From positions 1 to 20,606 of the forward strand of contig JACRIP010000218.1 in the NCBI GenBank assembly GCA_016220045.1: a stretch of DNA of 20,606 nucleotides, in the 5' to 3' direction. The DNA comes from Planctomycetota bacterium. Lineage in GTDB: Bacteria; Planctomycetota; MHYJ01; WSZJ01; JACPWG01. The notes below the pieces were generated by a model. The model did no database searches. It saw nothing but the letters and a program-made list of their open reading frames with translations, and had not been told where the DNA came from. Positions 7,734 to 14,600 of the stretch are shown here, in pieces (the first letter of the stretch is position 1; every line of letters starts with the position of its first letter). Position numbers and translations under genes: made by a program.

Positions 7734-9140
7734 CTACCTTTCATCCGGCGGACGGACATCGAGCTTGATCGTGAACGCGAGGGTTTCGCCGTTGCGCAGG
7801 ACCGAGATGCTGACCTCGCTGGGGGGCACGATTTCCGCGAGCCGGCGCTCCAGGTCGCTGAGGCGGCCGGTGGGCTTGCCGTCGAGGGCGATGATGACAT
7901 CGAAGGGGCGCACGCCGGCGGCCTCGGCGGGGGCGCCGCGTTCGAGGTCGGCGACCAGGAGGCCGGTGCCGGTGGGCAGGCCGAGCTGAGCGCGCAAGGC
8001 CGCATCGGGGGGCTGGAGGCGCACGCCGAGGCGAGCGCGCTCCATCTTGCCGGTGGCGACGATGCGCTTCACGACGAGCGCTACGGTATCTGCCGGAGTG
8101 ACGAAGTTGATGCCTTCGGCGCCGAGCATCGGTCCGCCGGCGCCGGGCGCGCCGCCGAAGGCGCCTGCCGGGCTTTCGCCCACGGCGCCGGCGGCATGGG
8201 CACGACGCTCCCGCATCTTGCGCCACATGCGGCGGAACATCTCTTCGGTCTTCTCCGGCGCGGTCGCGGCGGCGGCGGCATCGCCCTTGCCGGGACCTGC
8301 CTCCATCAACTGGCGGAGCATTTCCGGCAGGTCGAGGTCACGGGAGAATTCGTCCATCATGCGGCCGAAACTGGCGGAGGAGGGCGCGCGCTGGTAGGTG
8401 GAGGAGATGATGCCGATGCATTCGCCCTTGAGGTTGGCGAGGAGGCCGCCGGCGTCGCCGGGATTGATCGGGGCCGTGGTCTGGATCATGCCGGTGTAGA
8501 TGCGCGGGCCCGCGCCGAGATTGCGATCGAGGCCGCTGACGAGACCGTGGGAGATCGAGTGATTGAGTCCGAAGGCATTGCCGACGGCGACGACCCAGGA
8601 GCCGACCCGGGTGCCGGCGGCGGGCGCGAAGCGGATCGCGGGCAGTCCCTTGGCGGCGATCCGCAGCACTCCGAGGTTGGTGCGACGGTCGAAGCCCAGG
8701 ATGGTGGCCGGGTAGCGGGTCTCATCGAGGAGTTGGACTTCGACGGCGCGCGCGCCATCGACGGCGCCGGCGGTGGTGACGATGATGCCATCGGCCTCGA
8801 CGATGACGCCCGAGAAGGTGCAGCGGAAGGAGGCGGAGTCATCGGGCTCCCGGGGAGCGTCCTTGCCGCCGGGGCCGGGCTCACCGTCCGGCGATTCGCC
8901 ACCCGGCGGGGCTGCGGGCGTCTCGGATTCCTCGCTGCGGAACCCGAAGCGCGCGGTGACGGAGACGACGGCGGGGCGGAGCTGGTCCACGAGGGCGACG
9001 AACTCCGCCTCCATCTTTCCGAGGTCTTCACCGTAGCAGGACTGCGCGGCGCCGGGGACCGGGGCGGGCGCGAGCGCGGGGCCGACGGCGAGGAGGAGGG
9101 CGAGCGCGGCGAGGCGGGGCCAACGGGGCGTGGAGCGCAT
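7734..9140 (-). CDS. Exported HtrA-like pseudoprotease with PDZ domain
   Basis: 468 residues: signal peptide (1-32), trypsin-like domain (about 48-250), a long linker (255-345) with Ala/Gly-rich and basic stretches, and a PDZ domain (369-465). The protease fold aligns well with the intact HtrA at 4511-5680, but all three catalytic positions differ. His is Gly125 (VTTAGAV), Asp is Asn155 (RTNLGVL) and Ser is Ala230 (NPGDAGGLL, where NPGNSGGP is expected). The surrounding strands, the GNAFG turn and the PDZ domain are well kept, so this is a maintained protein rather than a decayed gene. It probably binds peptides without cutting them. It starts 22 bp after the anti-sigma stop on the same strand and lacks a strong RBS, which suggests translational coupling. 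Cys35 and Cys107 could form a disulfide. Confidence 0.9.
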   Translation of the reverse strand: MRSTPRWPRLAALALLLAVGPALAPAPVPGAAQSCYGEDLGKMEAEFVALVDQLRPAVVSVTARFGFRSEESETPAAPPGGESPDGEPGPGGKDAPREPDDSASFRCTFSGVIVEADGIIVTTAGAVDGARAVEVQLLDETRYPATILGFDRRTNLGVLRIAAKGLPAIRFAPAAGTRVGSWVVAVGNAFGLNHSISHGLVSGLDRNLGAGPRIYTGMIQTTAPINPGDAGGLLANLKGECIGIISSTYQRAPSSASFGRMMDEFSRDLDLPEMLRQLMEAGPGKGDAAAAATAPEKTEEMFRRMWRKMRERRAHAAGAVGESPAGAFGGAPGAGGPMLGAEGINFVTPADTVALVVKRIVATGKMERARLGVRLQPPDAALRAQLGLPTGTGLLVADLERGAPAEAAGVRPFDVIIALDGKPTGRLSDLERRLAEIVPPSEVSISVLRNGETLAFTIKLDVRPPDER

Positions 9141-9162
9141 GGCAGGACTACCGAAAAGCGGA

Positions 9163-10080
9163 TCAGTAACCGGCGGAGAGTTCCTCGTCGGCGAGCGGGC
9201 GGATCTCGTCGAGGGAGAAGGCCTGGTCGGGGGCGTGGAAAGGAGCGATCATTTCGAGGCCTGCGGAGGTGGGGGCGCCGACGAGGCCGACGCGGAGGTC
9301 GCGGAGGCCGAAGGTACGGGGGACGCGGGCGGCCGTGGAGGCGGCGGTCACGGGCGCGCTCAGACGCGGGAAGAGCGGGCGGAGCGAGTGGGCGTCGGGA
9401 TCCGAACCGGCGCCGAGGCCGAGCGACGGTTCGGTCGCCGGGCCGGCCTGCGGCAAGCGGGCAAACTCGGAGCCACCCCCGGCGCCGCCGGGGAGGGCCG
9501 CGGAACGTGCCTTCATCACGAGGAAGCCGAGGGCGATGCCCACGACGAAGATGGCGGCGACCGCGGCGGCGCGGCGGCCGAAGCGTGCGAGGACGAGGAG
9601 CCGGCCGGCGGGCGGGGCTACGGCATGGGGCGCGAGAGCGGGGGCCGCCGCATGGGCGGGAGCGAGCGGGATGGCGGGGGCGCGGCCAGCGGCCTCGGCC
9701 TCGCGGGCGACGCGGTCCATGATGCGGTCGGCCAGGGTGCGCCAGAACAGGTCCGGGCGGGACTCGCGTGCGAGGTCGGCGAGGCCGGCGAGAGCGGAGC
9801 GGTAGCTATCGCTCCGCGCGGCGCAGGCGTTGCACCCGGCGAGGTGGTGCGCGACGGCGCGCTCCTGATCGGCGGCCAGGTCGTTCCCGGCGTGGAGCGG
9901 GAGGAGGGTCTGGATGGCGGTGCATGCGGCGGCGCCTCCGGCGGCGTCGGCCGCGGGGAAGGCCAACGCGGCGCAGGAGGGGCAGTTGTCCAGATGCGCC
10001 TCGACCTCGCCGCGCGCGGCGGCCGGCAGGGCATCGGAGCTGAGGAGGGGCAACAGCCGTTCGACCTCGTGGCACTGCAT
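9163..10080 (-). CDS. Transmembrane anti-sigma factor with two zf-HC2 motifs
   Basis: 305 residues. Two zinc-binding anti-sigma motifs stand in tandem at the cytoplasmic N-terminus. The first has Cys3-His4 and HLDNCPSC (His29, Cys33, Cys36); the second has Cys53 and HLAGCNAC (His79, Cys83, Cys86). A basic segment (168-170) precedes one membrane helix (171-189), and about 115 residues follow outside, ending LSAGY. It should hold the ECF sigma factor at the membrane until an envelope signal arrives. The frame extends to 10347, but the ATG at 10080 places the first Cys-His at residue 3, as is usual. An ATG at 10101 is the alternative. A CAAACG-N15-CGTATAGG motif lies about 130 bp upstream. The dead HtrA follows after 22 bp. 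Two zinc motifs rather than one is uncommon. Confidence 0.88.
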   Translation of the reverse strand: MQCHEVERLLPLLSSDALPAAARGEVEAHLDNCPSCAALAFPAADAAGGAAACTAIQTLLPLHAGNDLAADQERAVAHHLAGCNACAARSDSYRSALAGLADLARESRPDLFWRTLADRIMDRVAREAEAAGRAPAIPLAPAHAAAPALAPHAVAPPAGRLLVLARFGRRAAAVAAIFVVGIALGFLVMKARSAALPGGAGGGSEFARLPQAGPATEPSLGLGAGSDPDAHSLRPLFPRLSAPVTAASTAARVPRTFGLRDLRVGLVGAPTSAGLEMIAPFHAPDQAFSLDEIRPLADEELSAGY

Positions 10081-10210
10081 GGCGGGTACTCTCGACTGCA
10101 TCGCTGCCTGCGGCGGGCGGTCGGTCCGGCGGGCGCGCGGGGGGGACACGCGCGCGGGCGCGCGGGCGGTCGCATGCCCGGACCAATGCCGCAGTGGGTT
10201 TCCTTGGCTA

Positions 10211-10240
10211 CCTATACGGGGGCCGGCGAAAAACGTTTGG
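10211..10240 (-). promoter_or_regulatory. Predicted ECF-sigma promoter of the anti-sigma operon
   Basis: On the minus strand CAAACG is followed by 15 bases and CGTATAGG. The same two blocks at the same spacing occur at 16592-16621 upstream of the giant PDZ gene. An AAC-containing -35 and a CGT-containing -10 at this distance are the normal form of ECF promoters. Transcription would start near 10204, leaving a leader of about 125 nt before the anti-sigma ATG. Confidence 0.6.
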
Positions 10241-10252
10241 GTGGAGCTACGT

Positions 10253-10270
10253 GAGGCGGTCGCAAAAGGC
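10253..10270 (+). repeat. GAGGCGGTCGCAAAAGGC repeat, short copy
   Basis: Shares GAGGC and GTCGCAAAAGG with the copies at 3785-3820 and 10524-10553. A further fragment (GAGGCGGTCGCAA) lies at 10388-10400. Confidence 0.6.
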
Positions 10271-10462
10271 AACGATCGTTGGCCCTTCGGTGCGGGCCGG
10301 ACCTGTCCCCCGAGGCGCGGAGCGCGTAGGGGGAAGGGCTGCACCACGATTGCCGGAGACCGTTAGAAGGCTCCCATCCCAGAAGTAGAGGCGGTCGCAA
10401 CCGGCGCCGGAAGGGCGGAATCGGGGAGCCGGCGGGGCGGACACGGGGTGGCCGGACCCGCC

Positions 10463-10488
10463 CCTTTTTGCGACACCCTCTTCGGGCG
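10463..10488 (-). repeat. GTCGCAAAAAGG repeat, inverted copy
   Basis: The reverse complement reads CGCCCGAAGAGGGTGTCGCA followed by AAAAGG, close to the plus-strand copy at 10524-10553. It overlaps the T-run after a degenerate palindrome. Confidence 0.65.
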
Positions 10489-10523
10489 CAGCTTACGCCG
10501 AAGACGTATCGCAAATGGCCCAT

Positions 10524-10553
10524 CGTTCCGCCTGAAGAGGCTGTCGCAAAAGG
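10524..10553 (+). repeat. GAGGCTGTCGCAAAAGG repeat
   Basis: CGTTCCGCCTGAAGAGGCTG followed by TCGCAAAAGG; shares GAGGCTGTCGCAAAAGG exactly with 3785-3821. Confidence 0.85.
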
Positions 10554-10595
10554 TCCGAAACGGGTGGTGGATCTCGCAGAACCCGCGGTGTTGTA

Positions 10596-10618
10596 GGGGC
10601 GGGCCTTGTGCCCGCCCC
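10596..10618 (-). repeat. Palindrome of the GGGGCG...CCCCTAC family, inverted copy
   Basis: GGGGCGGGC (10596-10604) pairs with GCCCGCCCC (10610-10618) around CTTGT. The tail appears as GTA before the stem because this copy is reversed relative to 10661-10686. Confidence 0.8.
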
Positions 10619-10660
10619 ATGGTGGCAAGGCCTGCAACCGTTGCTGGGTCGGCCACGATG

Positions 10661-10686
10661 GGGGCGGCCACAAGGGCCGCCCCTAC
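10661..10686 (+). repeat. Palindrome of the GGGGCG...CCCCTAC family
   Basis: GGGGCGGCC (10661-10669) pairs with GGCCGCCCC (10675-10683) around ACAAG, followed by TAC. It faces the copy at 10596-10618. Confidence 0.8.
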
Positions 10687-10729
10687 AGGACGATGTTCGA
10701 CAGACGCCGCGCGGGGGGCCGGCGCGACC

Positions 10730-10765
10730 CTTTTTCGACAGCCTCGGAAGGCGGGACTACCAACG
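10730..10765 (-). repeat. GAGGCTGTCG repeat, inverted long copy
   Basis: Its reverse complement matches 3785-3820 at 33 of 36 positions, starting CGTTGGTAGT. The long copy suggests the full unit of this repeat is at least 36 bp. Confidence 0.85.
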
Positions 10766-10977
10766 AGCTGCGTGGCCGATCTACGGTGCTTGGGGCCGGC
10801 GCATGGGTGACTTCACAACTTGCGGCGGAGTGCGCTCGCCCGGGAACCACGAGGTGTGGCCCTGCGCGCGGGCGAGGCGCGGGCGAGGACGCCCGCGATC
10901 CCAAGAGTTCTCGCTGTTTGCGTTGCATTGGCAGTGACGGTTGTCCGGGCACCCCGTGCGGCGTTCGCGATCACCCC

Positions 10978-11535
10978 TCATGAAGGCGCCGGCCGGGGCG
11001 CGGATTCCCAAATCTCCTTGAATTGTTTGCGCGCCATGTGAAGGCGCCAGCGCAGGGTCGCGCTGTTGACCTTGAGGAGGTCCGAGATTTCCTCACAGGT
11101 GAAGCCCTGGAGATCGCGGAGGGCGATGACCGAGCGATATTTTTCGGGCAGCCGGGCGAGCACGGAGGCGACGTGTTGCCTAAGTTCGCCGGCCTCGGCG
11201 TGGAGGTCGGGGCCGGGCGCGTCGTGACCGATATCGCCGACGTCGTCGAGGGCGACCTTCTTGACACCGCCCTCCTTGCGCAGGCGGTCGATACAGAGGT
11301 TGACGACGACCTCGTAGAGGTAGGAGAAGAATTTCCGGTCGGGGTCGATATTCATCCGCGCCTGGTAGATGCGCAGGAAGGCGTCCTGGACAACGTCTTG
11401 GGCGGTGTCCGCGTCGTGGACGACGTTTTTGGCGGTCCAGAAGACGCGCTGTTGGTAGCGCTCGACGAGCTCCCGAAAGGCCGGCTGCGAGCCGTTCTGG
11501 ACGTCGCGCAGGAGCTCCGCGTCGGTCCTGGACAT
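10978..11535 (-). CDS. ECF-type RNA polymerase sigma factor (RpoE-like)
   Basis: 185 residues, the normal length for this class. Region 2 covers about 15-90 (AFRELVERYQQRVFWTAKNV, DTAQDVVQDAFLRIYQ, FFSYLYEVVVNLCIDRLRK). A linker follows, and region 4 covers about 118-172, with LPEKYRSVIALRDLQGFTCE and a helix-turn-helix (EISDLLKVNSATLRWRLHMA). It directs RNA polymerase to a dedicated promoter set, probably the CAAACG/CGTATAGG sites in this window. An AGGTG-type RBS lies eight bases before the ATG. The gene has its own TTGACC/TATAAT promoter and sits between the giant PDZ gene and the anti-sigma operon, all on one strand. Unlike most sigma/anti-sigma pairs, it is about 900 bp from its likely anti-sigma gene. 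Confidence 0.95.
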   Translation of the reverse strand: MSRTDAELLRDVQNGSQPAFRELVERYQQRVFWTAKNVVHDADTAQDVVQDAFLRIYQARMNIDPDRKFFSYLYEVVVNLCIDRLRKEGGVKKVALDDVGDIGHDAPGPDLHAEAGELRQHVASVLARLPEKYRSVIALRDLQGFTCEEISDLLKVNSATLRWRLHMARKQFKEIWESAPRPAPS

Positions 11536-11598
11536 CGGGGGCGCACCTGACGAGGGGAGGCCTTCGGCCGGGGGACGATCCCCGGCGTCGGGGGCGCC

Positions 11599-11626
11599 AT
11601 TATAGCGAAGGAACGCGGCAGGTCAA
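11599..11626 (-). promoter_or_regulatory. Sigma-70-type promoter of the ECF sigma gene
   Basis: TTGACC, 16 bases, then a perfect TATAAT on the minus strand, the best housekeeping promoter in the window. Transcription would start near 11592, giving a leader of about 57 nt. It suggests the sigma gene is expressed without its own product. Confidence 0.75.
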
Positions 11627-11690
11627 AAACCGAACGGCCCGGGACGACGCGCGGTCGCCCCAGGCCGTCGGGAGGGTGGCCGGCTGGGAG

Positions 11691-14600
11691 CTAGATTTCG
11701 AGGTGCGGCCCGTGGCCCTCGGGCTGACCCTGGCCGTGGCCGCGGCGGGGTGTGGGGGCGTTCTTGCGGCGGCGGGCCGGGGCTTCACGGCGTTCCGGCG
11801 CGCGACCTGCGGCCATCGGGCACTCGCCACCCATCGGGCAGCGGCCGAAACCCAGGGGGCATTCGCGGGCGCCGGCGCGGCGATCGCGGGCCTCATGCGT
11901 CCCGGGAGCGCTGCGGCGCGACCGCGCTCCGGCGCGCGGCCCATCCGCCGGAAGACGACGGAGGTTGGGGCGGGAACCTTCCGGCAGGTCACGGAAGAAG
12001 AGAACGTGATCGCGCTCGTGGTCCGCGGGGAATCGATCGGCCACGCCGTCGCGTCCGTGCGGAGCGCCGTCACGCCCGTCGCTGGGGCCACCGAAGCGGA
12101 AGAACAAAACGTCGCGGTCCGATCCGCGGCGGGAACCCGCCTCGGGGCCGGGGACGCGGCGCTCGAACAGCCGGAACTCGCCGGCGCCCGGGCCGCCACG
12201 ACCGTGATCACCGTGCTCGGCGTGGAACTGCCGGCCCGGATTGTGGCGCTCGAAGAGCTGCTGGAGCAGATCGTGGAGGCGCTCCATGCCGGGTCCGTGG
12301 AAGCGCCCGCCGCGCGGGGCCGCGGACTCGAACAGATCGCGCAGGGCCTCGTGCCACGTCGGCTCTTCGCCGTCGTCGTCGTCGTCCTCGTCGTCGTCGT
12401 GGGCTCCGCGCCACTCCGCGCGGTCATCATCATCATCATCATCATCATCGTCATCGTCGCCGGTGGAGCGCCACTCGATGCGGGCGCCCGAGTTGCGGCG
12501 ACCGTGGGGCTGGTCGCCGCGCCCGGCGGCGGGACCGGCCTCGGGCCGCCCGTGCGCCCGCTCGGCCTGGTCGGTGTCGACCACGATCACCCGCTTCTGG
12601 ACGTGGACGCGGCCGGGGCCGACGTGCTCGCTCTTCTCGATGGCCAGGTGCTGCGGCGCGCGCTCACCCGCTGCTTCGCGCAGAATACGAATACGGAAGG
12701 GGGCGTTGCCGCGCGCGGACGGGGCGCTCGGCCGGTGGGCGTCATGCCCGCCCTTGGCCTCGCAGTCTGGGCAACCCTCCTCGCACTCGTCGCACTCTTC
12801 CTCGGCCTCCGCGCGATCGCGCGGCACCGCGGCGTGCGTGCGGCCGGCCGGCCGGAACGCCACGGTCTGGACCGTCGACGCACTACGCGCATCACCCGAG
12901 AACGCGGCCGGATGGCCGGCGCGGCGAGCGACGCAGCAGGGCTCCATGCAGTCGGCGGGCTTGCTCGCGTCGGTCGGCGGCGCGGCCATCAGGTTCTTGA
13001 TCAGGTTGGGGCCGTACTTGCGCACCATTCCGATGAGGTAGTCCGGATCGACCTTCTTCTTGAAGAGAACCTTGTCCTCGCGGTTGGTCAGCGCAAGAAA
13101 GAACTCCTGGTTCTTCGCCCAGTTGCGCATCATCTTCGCCATGGCGGCGACCTGATCCAGGCGCTGGATGGAGTCGGAGAGCTCCTTGAGATCGCCGTCC
13201 GGCGTCTGCGGCCGGCCGGGAATGATCGCGGGCGTCGAGGGCGTCGCGGGGGCCGCGCTGGGACTCGCCGCCGCCTCCGCGCCGGCGCGCACGGTGCGCG
13301 CCGGGATCAGGAGGACCGGCCGGGCCGAGCCGGTCGCATCGGCATCGGCCGACACGCTCTCCTGGTCAAGAGACTCGCCCGCGTCCTCGCCGGTCGTCGG
13401 GGGCGCGTACATGCCGAGGGACTGTACCGCCGAGACCGCATCGGCGAGCGGGTCGGCGGTGCAACTAAAAGGGAAGATGAACTTCGGTTCGGGGTTGGCG
13501 CCGCCGCGGGCGCCCAGGGTGGCGTGGAGTTTGACGCGCTTGCCGTCGCGCTCGACCGTGATCGCGACCTTCTGGCCGGGCTTGCAGGCCGCCACCAGGT
13601 CGATCATGCCGCGCACGTCGGCGACCTTCTTGCCGTTGAAGCTGACGATGCAGTCGCCTTCCTGGAGGCCGGCCTCAGAGGCGGGTGAATCCTCGGTGAC
13701 GGAGGCGACGAGCACGCCGCCCTCTTCACCGTCCTCCGGTCCGATCCCGAGGTAGGCGGGAACGCGCTCGGCGGTCACCTCGGGCAGATCCCCCATCTCC
13801 TCCCCTTCGTCCTCAGCTTCGTCCGCGTCCTCGTCGGCGTCCTTGGCCGCGGCCTGCTTTTCGGCGGCTGCCTTGGCGTCCTGTTCGTGCTTCTTCGCCG
13901 CGGCCGCCGGCCCCTTCGCCGGCTTCTTCTCGACCTTCGGCGCGTCGGCTTCGTCCGCATCCTCGTCGGCGTCCTCGTCCTCGTCGCGATCGGCGCCGCC
14001 GCGGATCTTCTCCATCAGCTTGCGCAGTTGCTGAAGCCGCTCCATGCGGTCCTTCGGCGACATCTCGCCGGCCTTGCGCAGGGCGTCCAGCGCTTCCTTG
14101 AGCTCCGGACCGCGCTCGCCCTTGCGGATGCCCTCGAACTGCTTGCGCAGCTCCGAGAACTCCTTCATCCCGCGCTCGATGTCCTCGGGCTTGATGTTCT
14201 TACGGAGCTCCTCGATCTGCTCCATGCCCTTGCGGATGTCTTCGGGTTTGATGTTCTTGCGGAGCTCTTCGATCTGCTCCATGCCCTTCTTGAGGTCCTC
14301 GGGCTTGATGTTCTTGCGCATTTCCTCGATCATTTCCATGCCCTTTTTCAGGTCCTCGGGCTTGATCGTCTTGCGCAGTTCCTCGATCTGCTCCATCCCC
14401 TTCTTCAGGTCTTCCGGCTTGATGGTCTTGCGCAGCTCCTCGACCTGCTCCATCCGCTTCTTGATGTCCCCGGGCTTGAAGTTCTTGCGGAGTTCGTCGA
14501 GTTCCTTCATGCCCTTCTGCAGGTCCTTCGGGGTGATGTTCTTGCGCAGGCCTTCGAGCTGCTTCTGGACGTCCTTGGGATCGATCTGCTTGCGCAGGTT

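Larger units (their letters stand above)
10081..10977. other. 897-bp gene-free repeat nest between sigma and anti-sigma genes
   Basis: No gene is supported here. Many short frames exist in all phases, but none has a domain, RBS or good codon pattern. It contains the predicted ECF promoter (10211-10240), about four copies of the GTCGCAAAAGG repeat in both orientations (10253, 10463, 10524, 10730), and two or three copies of the GGGGCG palindrome (10596, 10661 and a degenerate one at 10434). The degenerate copy ends in five T on the plus strand, but no plus-strand gene reads into it. Confidence 0.7.

Noticed and set aside
10434..10469. Rho-independent terminator (GGGGCGG / CCGCCCC then five T) on the plus strand
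   Set aside because: No plus-strand gene reads toward it, and the sequence is explained as a degenerate palindrome next to an inverted GTCGCAAAAGG repeat.
10820..11041. Small plus-strand frame with a signal-peptide-like stretch (about 10889-10975)
   Set aside because: It has no convincing RBS, runs into the 3' end of the sigma gene on the other strand and stops soon after. It could be a gene remnant but cannot be supported.
11622..11645. Possible terminator for the giant PDZ gene (CCGTTCGG followed by five T on the minus strand)
   Set aside because: The stem is only three base pairs, and the T-run overlaps the -35 of the sigma gene promoter.
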